The notes below the pieces were generated by a model, which saw only the letters and a program-made list of their open reading frames with translations, did not search any database and had not been told where the DNA came from. Source: a virus. From it: a DNA stretch of 63,505 nucleotides. Both the position numbers and the translations under genes were made by a program. The stretch covers positions 1 to 63,505 of the IMG/VR virus record IMGVR_UViG_3300020578_000067; one strand, written 5' to 3'. Of the stretch, positions 32,989 through 47,900 are shown one piece after another (the first letter of the stretch is position 1; each line of letters opens with the position of its first letter).

Positions 32989-35900
32989 TACATTCCTCTA
33001 TTCAAGCCATTATATGTTGTTATAACCCTTGATTCAAGACCGGCTTGTTTTTGGTTGGCTGGGACAACCTTTACATTGTATTCCCTCATCATTGAATTAA
33101 ACCATTCTTTTTCACCAATAAAGTTATCAACATAGAAGTTATAATTATGAGTACTTTCAGAATTTAGACTTTGTACTCCAACTCCTCCGTTTACAATTTT
33201 TGCATATGTTGACATTGGTGGAACATACTTTGGTATTTCCGGGACAGAGATGTTGCTGACATAGCCACCGACTTTGTATTGTTTAGCCCCACTAAATATC
33301 CCTTTATTTATTCTTGAAAGGAGATCAATACCGTATTTATCAACTGATGCTTTGTTAATAACATATTCTCCGCCATGAAGAATTGCTGGCACTCCAAGGT
33401 CCGACAGACCTGTGATCCGCCCCCCTTGGAAGCGTCCTTTTGCTCGGTACCCGTCTAAGTAAAGCTGTCTTTTTCTATAAACATCTTCTCCGCCGGGGAA
33501 AAATTCTTTTCTTGATTTTGCATCCCAATCAAGCGGGTTACGAAGTGCCTTTTCCGATCTTGGCTTCCACCCCTCAAGTCTTAATTTTTTTGATTCATTT
33601 GGTTTTGCTATAGTAGTCCAGCCCCCAAGACCTACCGAATCTTTCTTAGTGTCAGCAGTTTTCTTGGTCCAGTTTTCGTCCATAAAATTAGAGTCCCAAC
33701 CAAGAGCAGCCATTCTATTAGCAACCAGCATTTGTTGCAAAGGGGACGCTTGACCTGCTGTTTGTGGATTGCCGTATAGCAATGTACCGCCAAAGTCTTT
33801 CCAAGCTTTATTATTTATACTTAAGCCACCAGTTTTTTTCTTAGAAGTATAGCCAACTTTATCCGCGTCCTCTGCCCAGCCGTGCGCTGATTCTTTTGGC
33901 TGTACCAAATTCCACCATTTTTCGGATAAACCACCGTTTTTCTTTTGTTTTTCAAATTCAGCTCTTTCTTGTGCAACTTGTTTGTTTTCCCCTATTTGTT
34001 TTCCAAATTCTTTTACAATTCCACCCTTAAAGAATCTTGGGATTAAACCACCAGTAAAACTTCCGTCAGGATCGGGCGGGAGACCTCTCTCGATCCGCAG
34101 CTGGTCTAGGAGTTCTTGTATCTCATCTTCTCTTGAACTTTGAATATATGCTATCTCTTCTGAACTCAAGACAAGGCGAATGTTGTTTAAGGTTCTGTTA
34201 ACGTTTTCTCTCATCTCGTCCACGATCGCGGCCGTCTCTTCAATGGCTCTTCTTTCTGCTTCTCTATATGCCATTTCTGCATTTTCTAATTCAATGTCTC
34301 TCATGGAGTCTGCATGCTGCTGAGTTTCAGATGTTTCAGCTCTTCTTGTGGAATTAGTTGCTATTCTTCTTGGCAGTGGTTGTGCCCATGGAGAAGAAGC
34401 ACCATCAGCGGCATCTGGATGTACTCTTGTATTTGTTGGAATCTTTTCTTGCAATGGTTTTAAGATTCCTCTAGCTTGGTTGCGATACTGCGCTAAGTGA
34501 GCAACAACCGTTTCCACTCTTAATCTTTCATACATATCAGATAATGGATTCTTCTGTAGGGCAATATGACTGCCCCTCCAAAGGTCCAACATCTTTACTT
34601 TCCAGGGTATATTTAACCACGTTTGCGCAATATCGTTTTGGGTACCAGCGAGATCGCCCCCAGTTATTCGCCAGTCAACACCAGGCAACATCTCACGAAC
34701 AGACCGACCAAAATTCTCAGAAAAAGGATTTGTGCTACCTGATCTGGCCATAGTTATATTCCTAGGAACAATAACCCTATCAAAAAGAAATGCCATACTT
34801 TTGAGCATTGCTTTTAATGTAGAGCGGTTCGCCATCGGGTTCCTTGGGTCGTTTGCCGAATAGAGACCTGAAATTCCTATCTCATTCCCTCCAGTGTGAT
34901 AACTCATAGAAATAAGTCTCCTAAACACTGCTTCAGACTGAGGGTCCGAAAGTAAGTTCATATCGCCCCTCGGGGCAAAGGCGGGATCCATATTCCTCAG
35001 GAAATCTAGTATGTCTGTTCGTCTTTTTTCATCTAATAATTGAAAAACATTAAAGCCGTCAGGATCGGGGCCAAGACCAAAAACATATTCATTTCCTTTT
35101 TCTGCTTGTTTTATTATTCTTTTAATTTCATCTAAAGTCAATTCATTTGAGAACGGTATTGATCTACGAACAAATTCAGAAATTTTTTTTACAAGAACTG
35201 CGACAGGATCTGTTTGATTTAACACATCTCTTATTCTTGTAGTAGAGTATAATTCATCAATTAATGCTCGACCTTCTTGATCTATCCGAAGACTTTCCCC
35301 GTATTCTTGCCAAGTAAGAGGAATTCTTCTAGGTATACCTGGAATATCAGCCGCAGAAAGCGTCTGATTCGCTCCAGGCAAATTAGCCGAATACATCCGG
35401 TCAAGGGTTTGTCTAATTTCAGCAAGCCTATCTGAAGTAGTCAATGGACCATGAGAGCCAATCATTATTCCTCTTTCAACTTGGGTTGCAATCCTCATGG
35501 CTTCTTCTTGTTGTCTTAGCAACAACTCTCGCTGCTCCTCTAGCGCTCGTCTTTGTGGGCTTGTTGGTCTTGCTATGGGGTTCTTTAGTGTTGGTCTCAA
35601 TTCAACGGGCGTGAGGTCTCTCATCCTCCCTGGAGACAGTGGTCTATAGCCGAATGCTGGGAAACCCATCAGAGGATCTGAGCGTTGGCTGGGTGATTGC
35701 GGACGTTGATAAATCCACCGATCAATTCCCAGATAGTCGTCCACGACGCGCCTATAATTGGAAGTTATATTTGTGTCTAATATTGGATTATTGAGACCAA
35801 AATAAGACCTAAAATTATTTGGTATATTTTTTATATAATTAGTAAAATTAGAATATTTTTGTATTAAAAGACTGCCAAGAGTTCGGCTTACAAACCTTTC

Positions 35901-38900
35901 AGCAAAAAACTTTTGAAGAAATGACTCATATTGTGGCGGTTCATCTGGTAAAAAAGCGTCACGAAATGATGGGGGTCTTGGGATTCGGGCGGGACCTCGG
36001 AAAAATCGATCAATTGAGTAATTCCGATTGGCCGGTTGTGATCTCAAAAAATCAAGAAGCTCTTCCCTTCGCTCACTTGCCACTAAAGCATTGAAAATTG
36101 GGCTAGGGGGATCTCCTTGCATCTGTCCCCAAGGAGGGCGGGGAATATCAGATCCAGGTCTCAATATATCAAAGGCCGCACTTCGCCACCGAGGGGGGGA
36201 AGTTCCATAAGAAACATTTATAAAAGTATCTTCCAACTCACGAACACTGCCAAAGTGTTCTTTGGCCATTTTCCTATAAGCCAATTGATCTTTAATAGCT
36301 TTTAAGTTCAATTTTGCTGGTTTAATAAATTTATTAATTAAAGGTTCTTTTATTTGCATTTTTGGCATTACCTGCCCTTGCATAAAAGATCCAAGCTTGC
36401 TTAATTCTGGAGTTGCATAAAGCCCCAGAGCTCCCGCAACCGATGAGGGTGTCTTTGAAAGAGAATTGCCAAGATTCATTCTTGCGTACAATTCATCGCC
36501 CCGTCCCGCAAGGGATTTAGAAATCCTAGAAACTAGATTTGGTGCAACCTTTGTGCCAACTGTTTTTGCAATTGGTTTTAATAGTTTTGCACCCGTTAGA
36601 AGAGCAACAACAGCACCGGCAAGAATACCAACCTCTTTCAGCCTTCCCTTTCCAGATACTTTTTCACCAGTTTCAATATCTTTGCCAAAAACGACTCTTG
36701 ATGCAATTGGCAATAATTCAATTGGGTTTATCAAACGAGCTCCAAAACCGAAAGCTTTCCAAGCTTTACCAAAAGTTGAGTTTTGAAAGTCTTCTCTTAT
36801 TTTTGCAAGTTTTTGGTCTTTTAATGGATCTGTGTAAGAAACGCTTGGCGTTTTCGCACTCGCAGCAAATTGTGCAGGGTTGTTAACTGCATATCTGATT
36901 CTGTCTCCAATATCTTCTTTGTCTGTTTTTTTCTTTGCTTTTGTTATTGGAGTTAAACCAACTTTGCCTTTTGATTCATCAAGAATCCCGCCCTTTGCTG
37001 AACCGACTCTTCCACCCGTAAAATAACCTTTTGTTTTATCGAATACGCCTTGATTGATATTTTGAAGCATTCCGCTACCATATTTATCAACAGCACTCTT
37101 TCTTACAACATATTCTCCACCATGTAGAACTGCGGGAATTCCCTGATGCATTGGACCGGTCGTTGGACCGCCTCCTGAATAATTAATTGGACCTCCGTGG
37201 AAGGCTATCGGAGTTTTACCTCTTGAACCACCAGCATTTTGTTTGAGACCACCAGCATTCTGTTTGAATTGGTTTGGGTTGATGTTTGTTGGGTATAGAG
37301 AAACCTCAACAAGTGATGGGTTAAGATATGCCTTATTTATAAAACCACTCAACTCATCTGTAGCAACCTTTGTCCAGTCTCGCCAAGGGTCTGTTGACTT
37401 TGAACGAGTTCTTGACCAGTACAAACCCACAGCAGCATGGTGACCAGTATCGGACAATGCTCCCCGTGCGCCTGAACCTGCTCCTGGTGCGCCCGTTGTT
37501 GTTGTCGTTGTTGTTGATTCACCAGCGGCTTCAAGTTCAGCCATTGTATCTTTAATTGCTTTTTTAACCGCTTCTTTGATTGCCAGTTTTTCAAGAGATT
37601 TGTTCATTTTTTGAACAACGCCGTCCATTGCAGAGCCTATTCCTGTTTGCGCCTTCAAAAGTTCTTGTTTTACAGATTCATTGGCATCAGCAATTGCTTT
37701 TGTGAAAAGACTCTTCAAACTCTTTGGATCGTCTCCTTGGTATTTTGATTCAAGATATGTATTTAAAGCATCAAGACCTGTCCCATAAGCGGTCTGGATA
37801 GAACCACCAGGGGCGAATGCCGCTGTAATTGCGGTTCCTTGACCGGTGAGCATTTGTCCTGTAATACCCAAAAGCGATTGAGCATTTCCACCAGTTCCGG
37901 TATCAAGACCAAATTTATTTCTGGCTACAGTAATGAGGCTATCAAAACCTGCGGAGAAGAAACCAACGGCTCCGGTTGTGGAATCCATACCGGCTTGTAT
38001 TTGTGCTGGAAGGGCTGTAAAGAAATTCTGAAATGCCGTAGATATATCTGAAGATGTTGTTTTTGCTCGCTCCGCAATTGTTTTAAATCTTGTTTCAAAG
38101 TCTTGTTGCGAGATCGCCCCCAGCGATGTTTGTGTTGAAATAAATGTTTCAAGTTCCTTGATTGATTCATCAAACAGTTTTGAAGCTTCTTCCCTTTGAT
38201 TTCTTATTATTGTTATTGCATTTGATCTGTTATATGACTGCAATTCTTTTGTGCGCTCTTTTTCAAGATTATTCATTTCATCAGTGAAATCTTGCTGGGT
38301 CTTCATTTCCTCTAAATCAAGATTTCTTGCATCGTCAATACGACCTTCATAAATAGCAAGCGCCCTGTTCTTTTGGTAGTTTTGACTTTGTAATTCTCTT
38401 TCTCTTCTTCTCTTTCTCCTATCAGCTTCATATTCTTCTGTTTTTGTAAGTCTTTCTTCTGCTTCCGCGAGGGCTTCAATACCAGCAATTTGATCATCAA
38501 AAACCTTAAGAGCAGCGTCTTTTTGTTGATTAAGAGCATCAACCAGCTCATTACCCAATTGAGATAATGTATTGCTGAGGTTAGAAACAACAGCATCATA
38601 GAAACTCTTTCTTACTTCTTCTTTGGCTTGTGCTGTGGCCTGAGACACCGCTTCTGCAATTTTTTTACCAGCAGCATTGGCGGCTGCTGGATCTTTGAAA
38701 GAGTTCAAAAATGCTTTTAAGAGACCCTTGCCAACTCCTGGCATTAGCGTCTCAATCTTCTCTCCTAACTTTTTTATGCCGACCTTTGCCTGATCGCCTA
38801 AGTTTCTAATGACATTAGAAGTTTTACCAATTAATCCATTAATTTTATCTCCAACAAAATCAATTGCTCCAGAAATACCGTTTTGCATTGCTTGTAAAGC

Positions 38901-41900
38901 ACCACGGATCTTGCCCCCCAACCCTGGGATCCAGCCAAGTCCTTTGGCAAGAAATTTAAGAGCTTCAAAGAAAAGGTTGTTAATGGCTTTTAATGACCAT
39001 CTAGCCGCATTAACAACACCAATAGGAATTTGTTCAAGCAGGTTAACTGCCGATATAGCCAAGAGGGTGATAATTTCAATTACCAGTGGCGCGAAGTACT
39101 GTGTTAGGAAATTCAAAAGCATCTTAAAAAGTTTTTTCAACCCTTCTCCAATCTGGCTAAATGCTTTTTCAATCATTTCACCACCCTTGGTTGAGTCACC
39201 TTTGAATTTTTCAAACAAGCCCCTAACCAAAAGAATAAATCCACCGATCACTTTCCAGACAGCTGATGCAATAGTTTTGAAAACGTTTAATGCAACGCTT
39301 ACAAATGGAACAACATATTTTTCAACAAACTCTTTAATGTTTTCGGCGGCCTTTTTAACATTTTGGCTGAACCTTTCAAGCCCTTTACCCATATCGTCCA
39401 TTGATTCTCCGCCCTCTTTTCCTGCTCCGAGGAAACCTGCAAAAAGATCAAAAAATGGGGCAAGGAGCGCAATTGCAGTATCTTTAACCACAAGAAGTGT
39501 TTTTTTGAAATTTTCCATTGCTCTTTTACCAGCTTCACCAAAATTACCAATAGTTTTTTTAATTGTGAAGAAGCCAGTAATGATTAATCCAATAACAAAC
39601 AAAATTGGCAAGCCAACTTTGGGAATTCTTAATAAACCTTGGACAAGAGATGTGAGCGCTTGGTCTGCAACCATACCGAACTGACCCATGTTGTATGTAA
39701 GTTGGTTTATCAAACCAGAAGACAAGAAGCCTGCCTGTCTTTGCAAACCGGCACTTGCTTTTTGAGCCCCACTCCTGAATCTATCTCTAAAAGTAGGTCC
39801 GGTTCCATCCCCCCTAAGCCCAGAACCTGCTGCTCTTAAACCAGCAAGCGCTGCTGCTCCTCGGGACGCGCCAGATGCTTTTGCATCTTCCATTGCTTGT
39901 TTAGCAGCTTCTCTTAATTTTCCTAAGCCAGTAGTGGCCGTAACAAAAACATTGGTTATTGTTTTACCAAAAGGTATAAAGCCAAGAGCAAAACTTGCTA
40001 TTCTTCCATGAGCAAAAATAATGTGTTTTGCAAATTGGGCACTTCCAAGACCAAACATTTTAACAGCAATACGAGCCGCTTCCAAACCTTTTATTAAACC
40101 TGTAGTATCAAGTCCAAAATTTTGTCTAATTCCTGAAAGGGCAGGATTCGTTACAAGATTTCCTTGTGCATTGCGGACATTCAGAGGTGTAGAATGAACA
40201 GTTAATGCTCCGTAAATGTTTCCAATACTTGCAATATTTTTTGTAAGCCTATCAAAGAGTTTACGAGCTGCTTCACCGGCTTTCTTTTGTCCTTCTGTTG
40301 CTGTTAGCTGTTGTCCTTCAATTATCGTTCTTTCAAGATTTGCAATGAAATCTATTGCTGATTTTCTTAAAAGACCGCGAACTGCCAAGATTGGCGCAAG
40401 GGCTGGCCCAACAGTTACGCCTACGCCAAGTCTCGCAGGGGTAAGACCTGCAAAGAATCTTCGCACTCGCCCAGGAGTTCTACCGGGAGGCGTTGGACCG
40501 CTTGGAGGCGTTGGACCGCTTGGAGGCGTTGGGGGTGGACCGCTTGGAGGCGTTGGACCGCTTGGAGGCGTTGGACCGCTTGGAGGCGTTGGGGGTGTTG
40601 GGGGAGTGCTCCCTCCACCGGCTCCTCCTCTTGCTGATCTGGCGGCCCTCACTGCCGCAACTGTTTCTTTTATGTCAGAAATTTCATCACGAATTAGTGT
40701 TTCAGCTTTATCAATTTCATCATCAATTATTGTTCCAAAAAACTCAATAGCTTCTGAAGTGTCTCGTATCCCATCTGAAATGTCATACACCTCGGTTTTG
40801 ACTCTGTGTCTAAGGTCTTCCATTTCTTCAAGAATAACCAAGACCCATTGTTCAACATCAACACCCTCAATTTGGGCAAGTGGCTGCGCCCCCAATGCTG
40901 TAATCAAATCACTTAATTGATCAATTGTTGCTGTTTCAATTTTTGACAAACGATCTTTAATGTTGTCAATTGAATCTTTAAGGATTCTTTCTGGTTTACC
41001 AAGTTCTTCTGTTGCCAAAGCAATCATTGAATCAATATCCATACCCGAGTATGAACGACCAGTGAATTTTTGCAACTGGGCGATAAGATCAATAATTTGC
41101 TCAGATGTTCTGCTTTCTATTCTATAAAATTCTTCAATTAATTCATGAATCACATAATCAAATTCATCAGCAAAATCTGGAATGGGAGTGGAGGCAACAT
41201 CGTCAGCAACATCTGTGATGGTCTCTTTAGCAACCTCTATCTTTCTTTCAACCTCAACCGCAACTTCTTTCAAAGCTTCGGCTGGTGTTTTTGCAACATC
41301 GGCTGGTACGGGCACCGGCTTGATTTCTGCTGTTGCTGTTTCAATTGGTTCTATAGCAACAGTTGTTATTGATGCATCAACAACAATACCCATCTCTTTA
41401 AGTTTTGCGACAAGCGCTTGAATCTTTTGTGCAGAGTTTCCACCAGCAGCCTTACCTCTTACATCAAAAGCACGAAGAATATATCTTAATGTGTCGCTTT
41501 GGAACTCAGCAAAGTTTTGAGAAGCAACTCCTGTTTCAATAATTTGCTGTTTAATTCTTTCAGCCAAAATAAGTCTTTCATCTCTGCTTATACCAAACCC
41601 TAAACTAGCTGTTTTTGATGGAGCGCCAGCAACTGTCTTTTCTGGAGTTGTCGGCGTGGAGACTGCAGTTTCCTTTGGTTGGAATCTTGATATGGTTCTT
41701 GCCTTTGCCTTTGCAAGATCCATTTCTTCATTAAGAGTTTTTTGGAACAGAACGAGGCGCTTAAATAATTCTTCTATACCTCCACCTTTTTCAAATATTT
41801 TAATGTTTTTAAGTTTTGCAAACGCCTCAATTGGATTTCTAAGGGCATCTTGAATTGTTAAACCAATCTTTGCTAATTCATCTTTTAATTTTGAAACTTC

Positions 41901-44900
41901 ATCTATTGCCAAAGAGCCAGCAGTTGTCGCTATTACATCAAGCCCTTTACCTTGGGCTTTAAGCGTCTCTAAGAACGCAATAAGCACATCTTGTGCAACT
42001 TGCAAAGATTCTTCAATTTCGGCATTAATTTGACCCAATACCGTTGGACCGTCTGGAACGGCGGCACTTAAAGATTTTGGTCGTGCAGATCTTGGCAGGT
42101 CAGTAGGTTGTTTCTTAAATTCCTCAAGAGGTCTGAATGGAATATCCATTAAAGGCTGCATTGCCGCAAACAGGTCAGGGTATGAGAGGCTCTTGTATTC
42201 AGCTTCTTGTTGAATCGCTTTTAATTGTTTTACATAATGTTGGATTTGACTTGCTGTCATCGTTTCAAGGGACAACCCAGCTTTTTCTATTTTTTTAAAA
42301 AGTTCTACAATGAGATAATCGGTAGTACCTTTAATTGGAGGCTTAGTTCTTGATCTAATTTCGTTTGCCATCTCTTCCAAAGAGGCAAATTCTCTTGTAA
42401 AACTTTTTTGCTTAGCTTCTTGGTAAACTTCAATAGTTGTTTTTAAAGCTGCAATTAAACTGTCTGCTATATCTTTATCAATCTTGCCAGAACGAGCCTT
42501 TTTGATGAGGTTTAAAATCTGAGTTCTTGCTTCAGCAACTTCTGGTGGTATTTGTCGAGGTCTAATGTCCAAATATGGGTTTGGAGTTTTCCCTGATTGC
42601 ATCTGCAATTGAGTAACACCGGGAATTTTTTCCCCATCTCGATATAGAGGCTCATCTTCTCTACGAGCGGCTAGTCGAGCTTTGAACAGCCTTAGGCGAC
42701 CGCCATATGATTCTGATGCCTTTTTCCTTATAACTTTAATTTTTGAAATTTCTTCATTGAGCGTTTTTATTTGAAGGTTGTGTTCTTCAATAGCCTTATC
42801 AATTTCAACAATTTGAGGATCTGTGGTTAGAACGTTAAAATGTTTTTGCAAATCTCTTCTAACTTTTTCAAGGTCTTTAATCTTTTTTTGGACCGACGCA
42901 ATTTGCCCTTCTTTAAATTCAATAGCTTTTGATGCTTGCACCGAGCTCACAAGTTCTAGAATCATTTGTCTTCGCTGTTGTTCATAGAAAGTCAAAAATC
43001 CATCAATCTCTTCTTTGATAGATTGCTCTGCGGCAACAGCTAGTGCATCGTCTTTGTCATACGGGGCTAACTTCTTTGCGAGAGCTGCGCGAGACACCGC
43101 TTCGGCATCACCCTGTGCTGCAGCAGCTGTTCTGAGGATGTCAGACAAAATAGCAGTCTGTTTGCTCCCACCGCCTGGAACCAAAGCCTGTGCGCCAAAA
43201 TTTGCTCTTCCTCTACCAAACTGCTGCAGAGTAGATTTGATTGTTGATATATCCATTTGCAATAAACCTTCAACAGATGCGAGTTGTGGAAGGTTGTCTA
43301 TATAGACCCTTTCTATGTCACTTATAGGAATTCTTTCAAAAAGGTTTTGGATGAACTGGAGTGTTTGTGCAACAGATTTTAAACTGAAATCTGTAGTATC
43401 AAAAAGTTTTGCAGCTTCTTGCCAAAAACCTGGTAGAGTAATTTTTAATTTAGAAGCAATATTTCTTATAAGATCGCCTGTAATTCTGACACCACCCTTA
43501 CTTACTGCTCTGCCTGATATATAATATGAAGAGGCACCAAGATCTTTTAAAGCACTAAGTATGGCTTGTTCATCTTTTTGAATCAACTCAAGAGTTGTTA
43601 AAATGTTTTGTTTAGCAACTGTTTCATAATTTTTTTGCAAAGTTTGCATTAAAAGAAAAAGATCTGTTGATGTTGCTTCAGCTTGTGTAACAGCATGCAG
43701 AACTTTTCCAGTTGCTGGATCAACAAGGTCAAGACCAAAACCTTGTTTAAAAACTTTATTTAAATCTCTTAAAGCCTGTTCAAGTTTTTGAATTTCTTCA
43801 TTTATTTTTTTTAAATTGCTTTCTTCTGTTTCAATTTGTTGTTGTAAAATTTTTTTATAATTTTCAAAATTTGATTTTTGAGCAATTTCTGTTGTTAAAG
43901 AATTAATTTGAGCTTTTAAAGCATTAGCTTTTTTTTGATAAGCTCTATATGATGCCATCCCCGCTCTATCATCTTTATCGGGCACGCCCTTAGATTCTAG
44001 ATTTTTTTCAATTTTAGACAGTTCAGTTTCTAACTCTTTCAAATGTCCTTCTGCTTGTTGGCGCTCTTGTTCAACAACATCTTGAGTTATTTTTTTTAAT
44101 TTTTCTTGAAGTTTTTTAATATTTTTTAAACCTTTTGATTGTTTTAATCTGCGGAGCTCGTTTTGTACTCCTTTAGCATCTTGAACCAAACCCTCCTTAA
44201 CAATTTTCATTTCTTCTGGGGTTAAAGTTTCCAGAGAGCCGAGCCTTGCCCGAAGATCTCCCCCCATAAAACCTTTGTCTCGGGGCTGACGACCACGAAA
44301 CCGAGCGCGTGCAATTTTCCGGTATTGCTCAATCTGCTCTTTGTTTCTTTGAGCCATTGCCTCTCTTTCGGCTATCAAGCCTTCTGGCGACATCGCCTCG
44401 CGCAAAGAAACAATGACAGAAGCGTCGTCTCCGCCAAACTTGGTTCTTAATTTTTCTGTTAATGATTGAATTTCTCTCTGATGAGAAATCAAATCAGAGC
44501 GAACTTTTATTTTCTGGTCTTTTAAATCTTTTTGTATTTTTTTCTCTTCGGCTATTGTCTTATCAACAATAGCGACCGCCTCGGCTTGAATTGATTCTTC
44601 TGCTCTCATTGTTGGAGAAAGTTGTCCAATCAAAGACCTTCTAACTTGACTTTTTGCTTCAAACAATGATTTAAGTTTGTTCATTTCTTCATTATTTCCA
44701 GATCTGATTGCTTCACTTATTTGTTGTGAAATCAATGCCTGTTCTGCTTCAATTTGAGAAATTTCATTTTTAATTTGTGGCTGTTGTGCAACAAGCGAGT
44801 CGTATTCAGAAACTGCTTTTGTTGTTAATTCTGCAATTTTATTTGCTATTGCTTCGTCTCTGTTACTTTCAAGTGTTAAAATACTTTGGACCTTCTCTTG

Positions 44901-47900
44901 AATTTGTTGATCAAAATCTTTCAATCGTTCTTGTAATTTTTCAACACCTCTAAGACGATCTTGTAATGTCATTGCAAGAGATGGTTTTGTTTCTTTGCTC
45001 ACGCCACCCTTGGTGTCTGAAATTTTTGGACCGGCAGTTCCTGCTATGTCTGATGCCTCAAGCTCTTCTCCAATCAAAGCCATTGCTGTATTTGTTGCAG
45101 CTTTTTCACTTATTACACCGCCACCAGAAACACCCATAACTGCCGAGGTGTGTCTTTTAGAAATTTGCAGTAATCTTGTTAATTGTTTTAAAATGTCAGC
45201 AATTTTTAAAACTTGATCTTCAAAACCTTTTATTTCTTTGAATACGCCTTTGACTACTGGGGCAAAATCACCAGGTATAGAAATCTTTACCATATCTGCT
45301 AATTCTTTTATAGAATCAAGACCTAGGCCACCAAATTTTTGAGATATGTCTGCTAAAATTGCTTCAAAACCACCCTTTGGGTCATCCGTTAGAGCTTTAG
45401 CATTACGCAGTCTATTCATCATCGCTTTAAACCCTTCAGGAGCGTTTATTGTACTAGCTTTAACTTGCTGCATTAATTCAACAATAGCCCTGACAAGCGA
45501 TCTTGCAATTTCTGAGGTAACACTCACATACTCGGCTTTAACAACCGACTGAGCATCTAGCACACTGGTCTCAATGTCTGCGAGGTCATTTGCAATTTTT
45601 AATAAATCTTTTGCCCCCCGACCAACGAGAGAAACCGCATTTGCTGATAAAGTTTCAGAAATTTTTTGGTACAGATCATCCAAAGCTTTAGTGGCTCTAG
45701 AGCTGAGGTCTGATGATTGTTCTTTAAGTTTTTTAGAAGGTTTGGTGACAATAGATTTAACTTCACCAACAATATCTTCAGCTTCTTTGGCAATCGTCTT
45801 TGCTAATGTTTCATCGGTGGCTTCAGCAACTCTTGCGCCTGCATCCTCTGTTGTCGTTGTGGTTTTACGAGTCTTTTTTGCTGGCTTAGCTTCGCCTGCT
45901 TCAGCCGCAACTTTCTCTCCAGTTGTTTCTATCGTCTCAGATAGAGCAGTATCGGTTGCTTCAGCAACATGACCCGTCGCTGTAGTAACTGCTGCTGTAG
46001 ACTTGCTTGGACCTCTAGGAGCACCTGGCTTAGAAGCAACTGACTTTGTTTTGTTATAAATATCTTTTATAAAATCTTCTAATGAAATATTAAGAGCTGT
46101 TGTGCGATTTTTAAAATCATTCATAATTTTTGTAATATTAAATTTCTTTCCTAAGTTTAACCCCTTGAGTTCGCGTATTTTTGCGACCATTATTACCTGA
46201 TCTGAACTGAGCGCTTTCAAAGCATCTTCTGTAGGAGCCACAGCTATGTTGTATATGTCTTCAGCAGAAAGAAGTGTCTTGGGAATCTTCGGCGCTCTTG
46301 GTTTTGTTCCAGTTTTTGGTGCACCGCTTGGAGCAGGGGTTGGTGCAGGTGCTGCTGGTGTTGGTGCAGGTGTTGGTGGGGTTGGTGCAGGTGTTGGTGG
46401 GGTTGGTGGGGTTGGTGTGCTGGCACCCCCTCCTGAGCCGCCCCCAATCGGTGGCTTCATCGGTACCGGGGGCCTGCCGCCCCCACCGCCTCCACCAGAA
46501 CCTCTGCCTCCAGGAGGTCTTGGAGCGGGGACCACGGTGGACGGGTCAAAGCCGTATGCTCTCAACACATTAAAGAACTCCTCAGCCATTCCCCGACCAA
46601 TAGCAACAGCCTCTGGCATCATTGATGCCATTGCATTCCCGGCACTATCTACAATCGTTTTATAAAAACCGCCAAGCCCAAGTAATTGTTGAGATGGGGA
46701 CATCTGCGCAAGGGCTGCTTCTATCTGCATTCTTGCATCTGGCATCAGGCCAGAAAAATCTGGTTGTTGTGTTTTATCAATATTCAGTTTACGCAGTATT
46801 CTGTCAGATTCCTTTCTCTGTCTAGCCGAACCATCTGCAAGTCGGATTGCTTTTTGCAATTCTTGAAATTCTCTTTTTGTTGCTTTAAGGTAAAAATTAT
46901 TTCCAATCTGTGTCAGTCTATTTCTAAATTTATATAAAAGATCAGAAGATGTTAGCAACTCTTCCCTAACGGGGATTAATTCCCTTTTAAGTTTTGAAAA
47001 AGGGTTTAAACTAAATGTTTTCATTGAAAAGAACGCAGACTTTAATTGGAAAAATGCACCTACCAAGCGAACAATTGGACCCAACATTGCAACAAAAAGT
47101 ATTGTTATACCCATAACTTTTTTGAATGTTGGGTCAAGTCCACGAACGAACTCTGCTAGTTTTTGTAAAATTGGAACTATAAACCCTAATATATCATTAA
47201 GCACAGGAACAATTTCTCGGCTTAGTGCTTTCAAAGATTCTCTTGCTCTTTGGTATCTTACTTCGGCAGAATTAAGAGATCTTTTTATTTCTTCTTCATA
47301 CTTAGCAGCAGCCGTTGTTCCCTCGCCACCGCCTTGAACAGCGGTAAACAACACTCTACCGGATTCTGTTTGAATTTTACCAATTTGGTCATTACCTGCT
47401 TTTTGCTGCTCAACTAAATAGCGAGCAAAGTCACCTCTAGCTTTGGTAAATGAATCTGCAATTTGCTTGTCGCCAGATTGTGAAAGTCTTACAACATTAG
47501 ACAAATCTTCAAATTTATCGATTTGCATTTTAGAATATTTATCTCCAAGGCCTGCTGCTGCAGCTCTGCTTTGGACATAGGTTTGCAACAGATTACTGAG
47601 TTCTCCCTCTGTTGTTATGGCTTCTTTTTGATTGATAGCAATTGCCTTCAGTCCGCTTGTCATTTGATCTTGGAATTGAGCAAGGTTTTGAATAGCAACT
47701 TCCATTCTTGGTCCTTGACGAACACCGAAAAGCCTTGCAAAAAATTCAAGAGTTCCTTGGGCACCCAAAGAGCCTCTCTTCATCGCATTAAAGCTGTCTG
47801 CTAATCTCTGTAGACTCTGAACTCCAACACCAGACTCAACATTAAAATCTTTATAACTTGCTTTTAGGGTATCAATCATTTCACTGTTTTGCTTGGTCGC

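Noticed and set aside
38809-39684. Plus-strand open frame of 291 codons inside the tape measure gene
   Set aside because: It is antisense to a hydrophobic tape measure segment, has no ribosome binding site, and reads as Pro/Ala/Ser-rich low complexity. The minus-strand frame is intact and family-supported.
40216-40920. Plus-strand Gly/Val/Pro-rich open frame
   Set aside because: It is the complement of the Pro-hinge repeats of the tape measure; the long frame is a product of the repeat composition.
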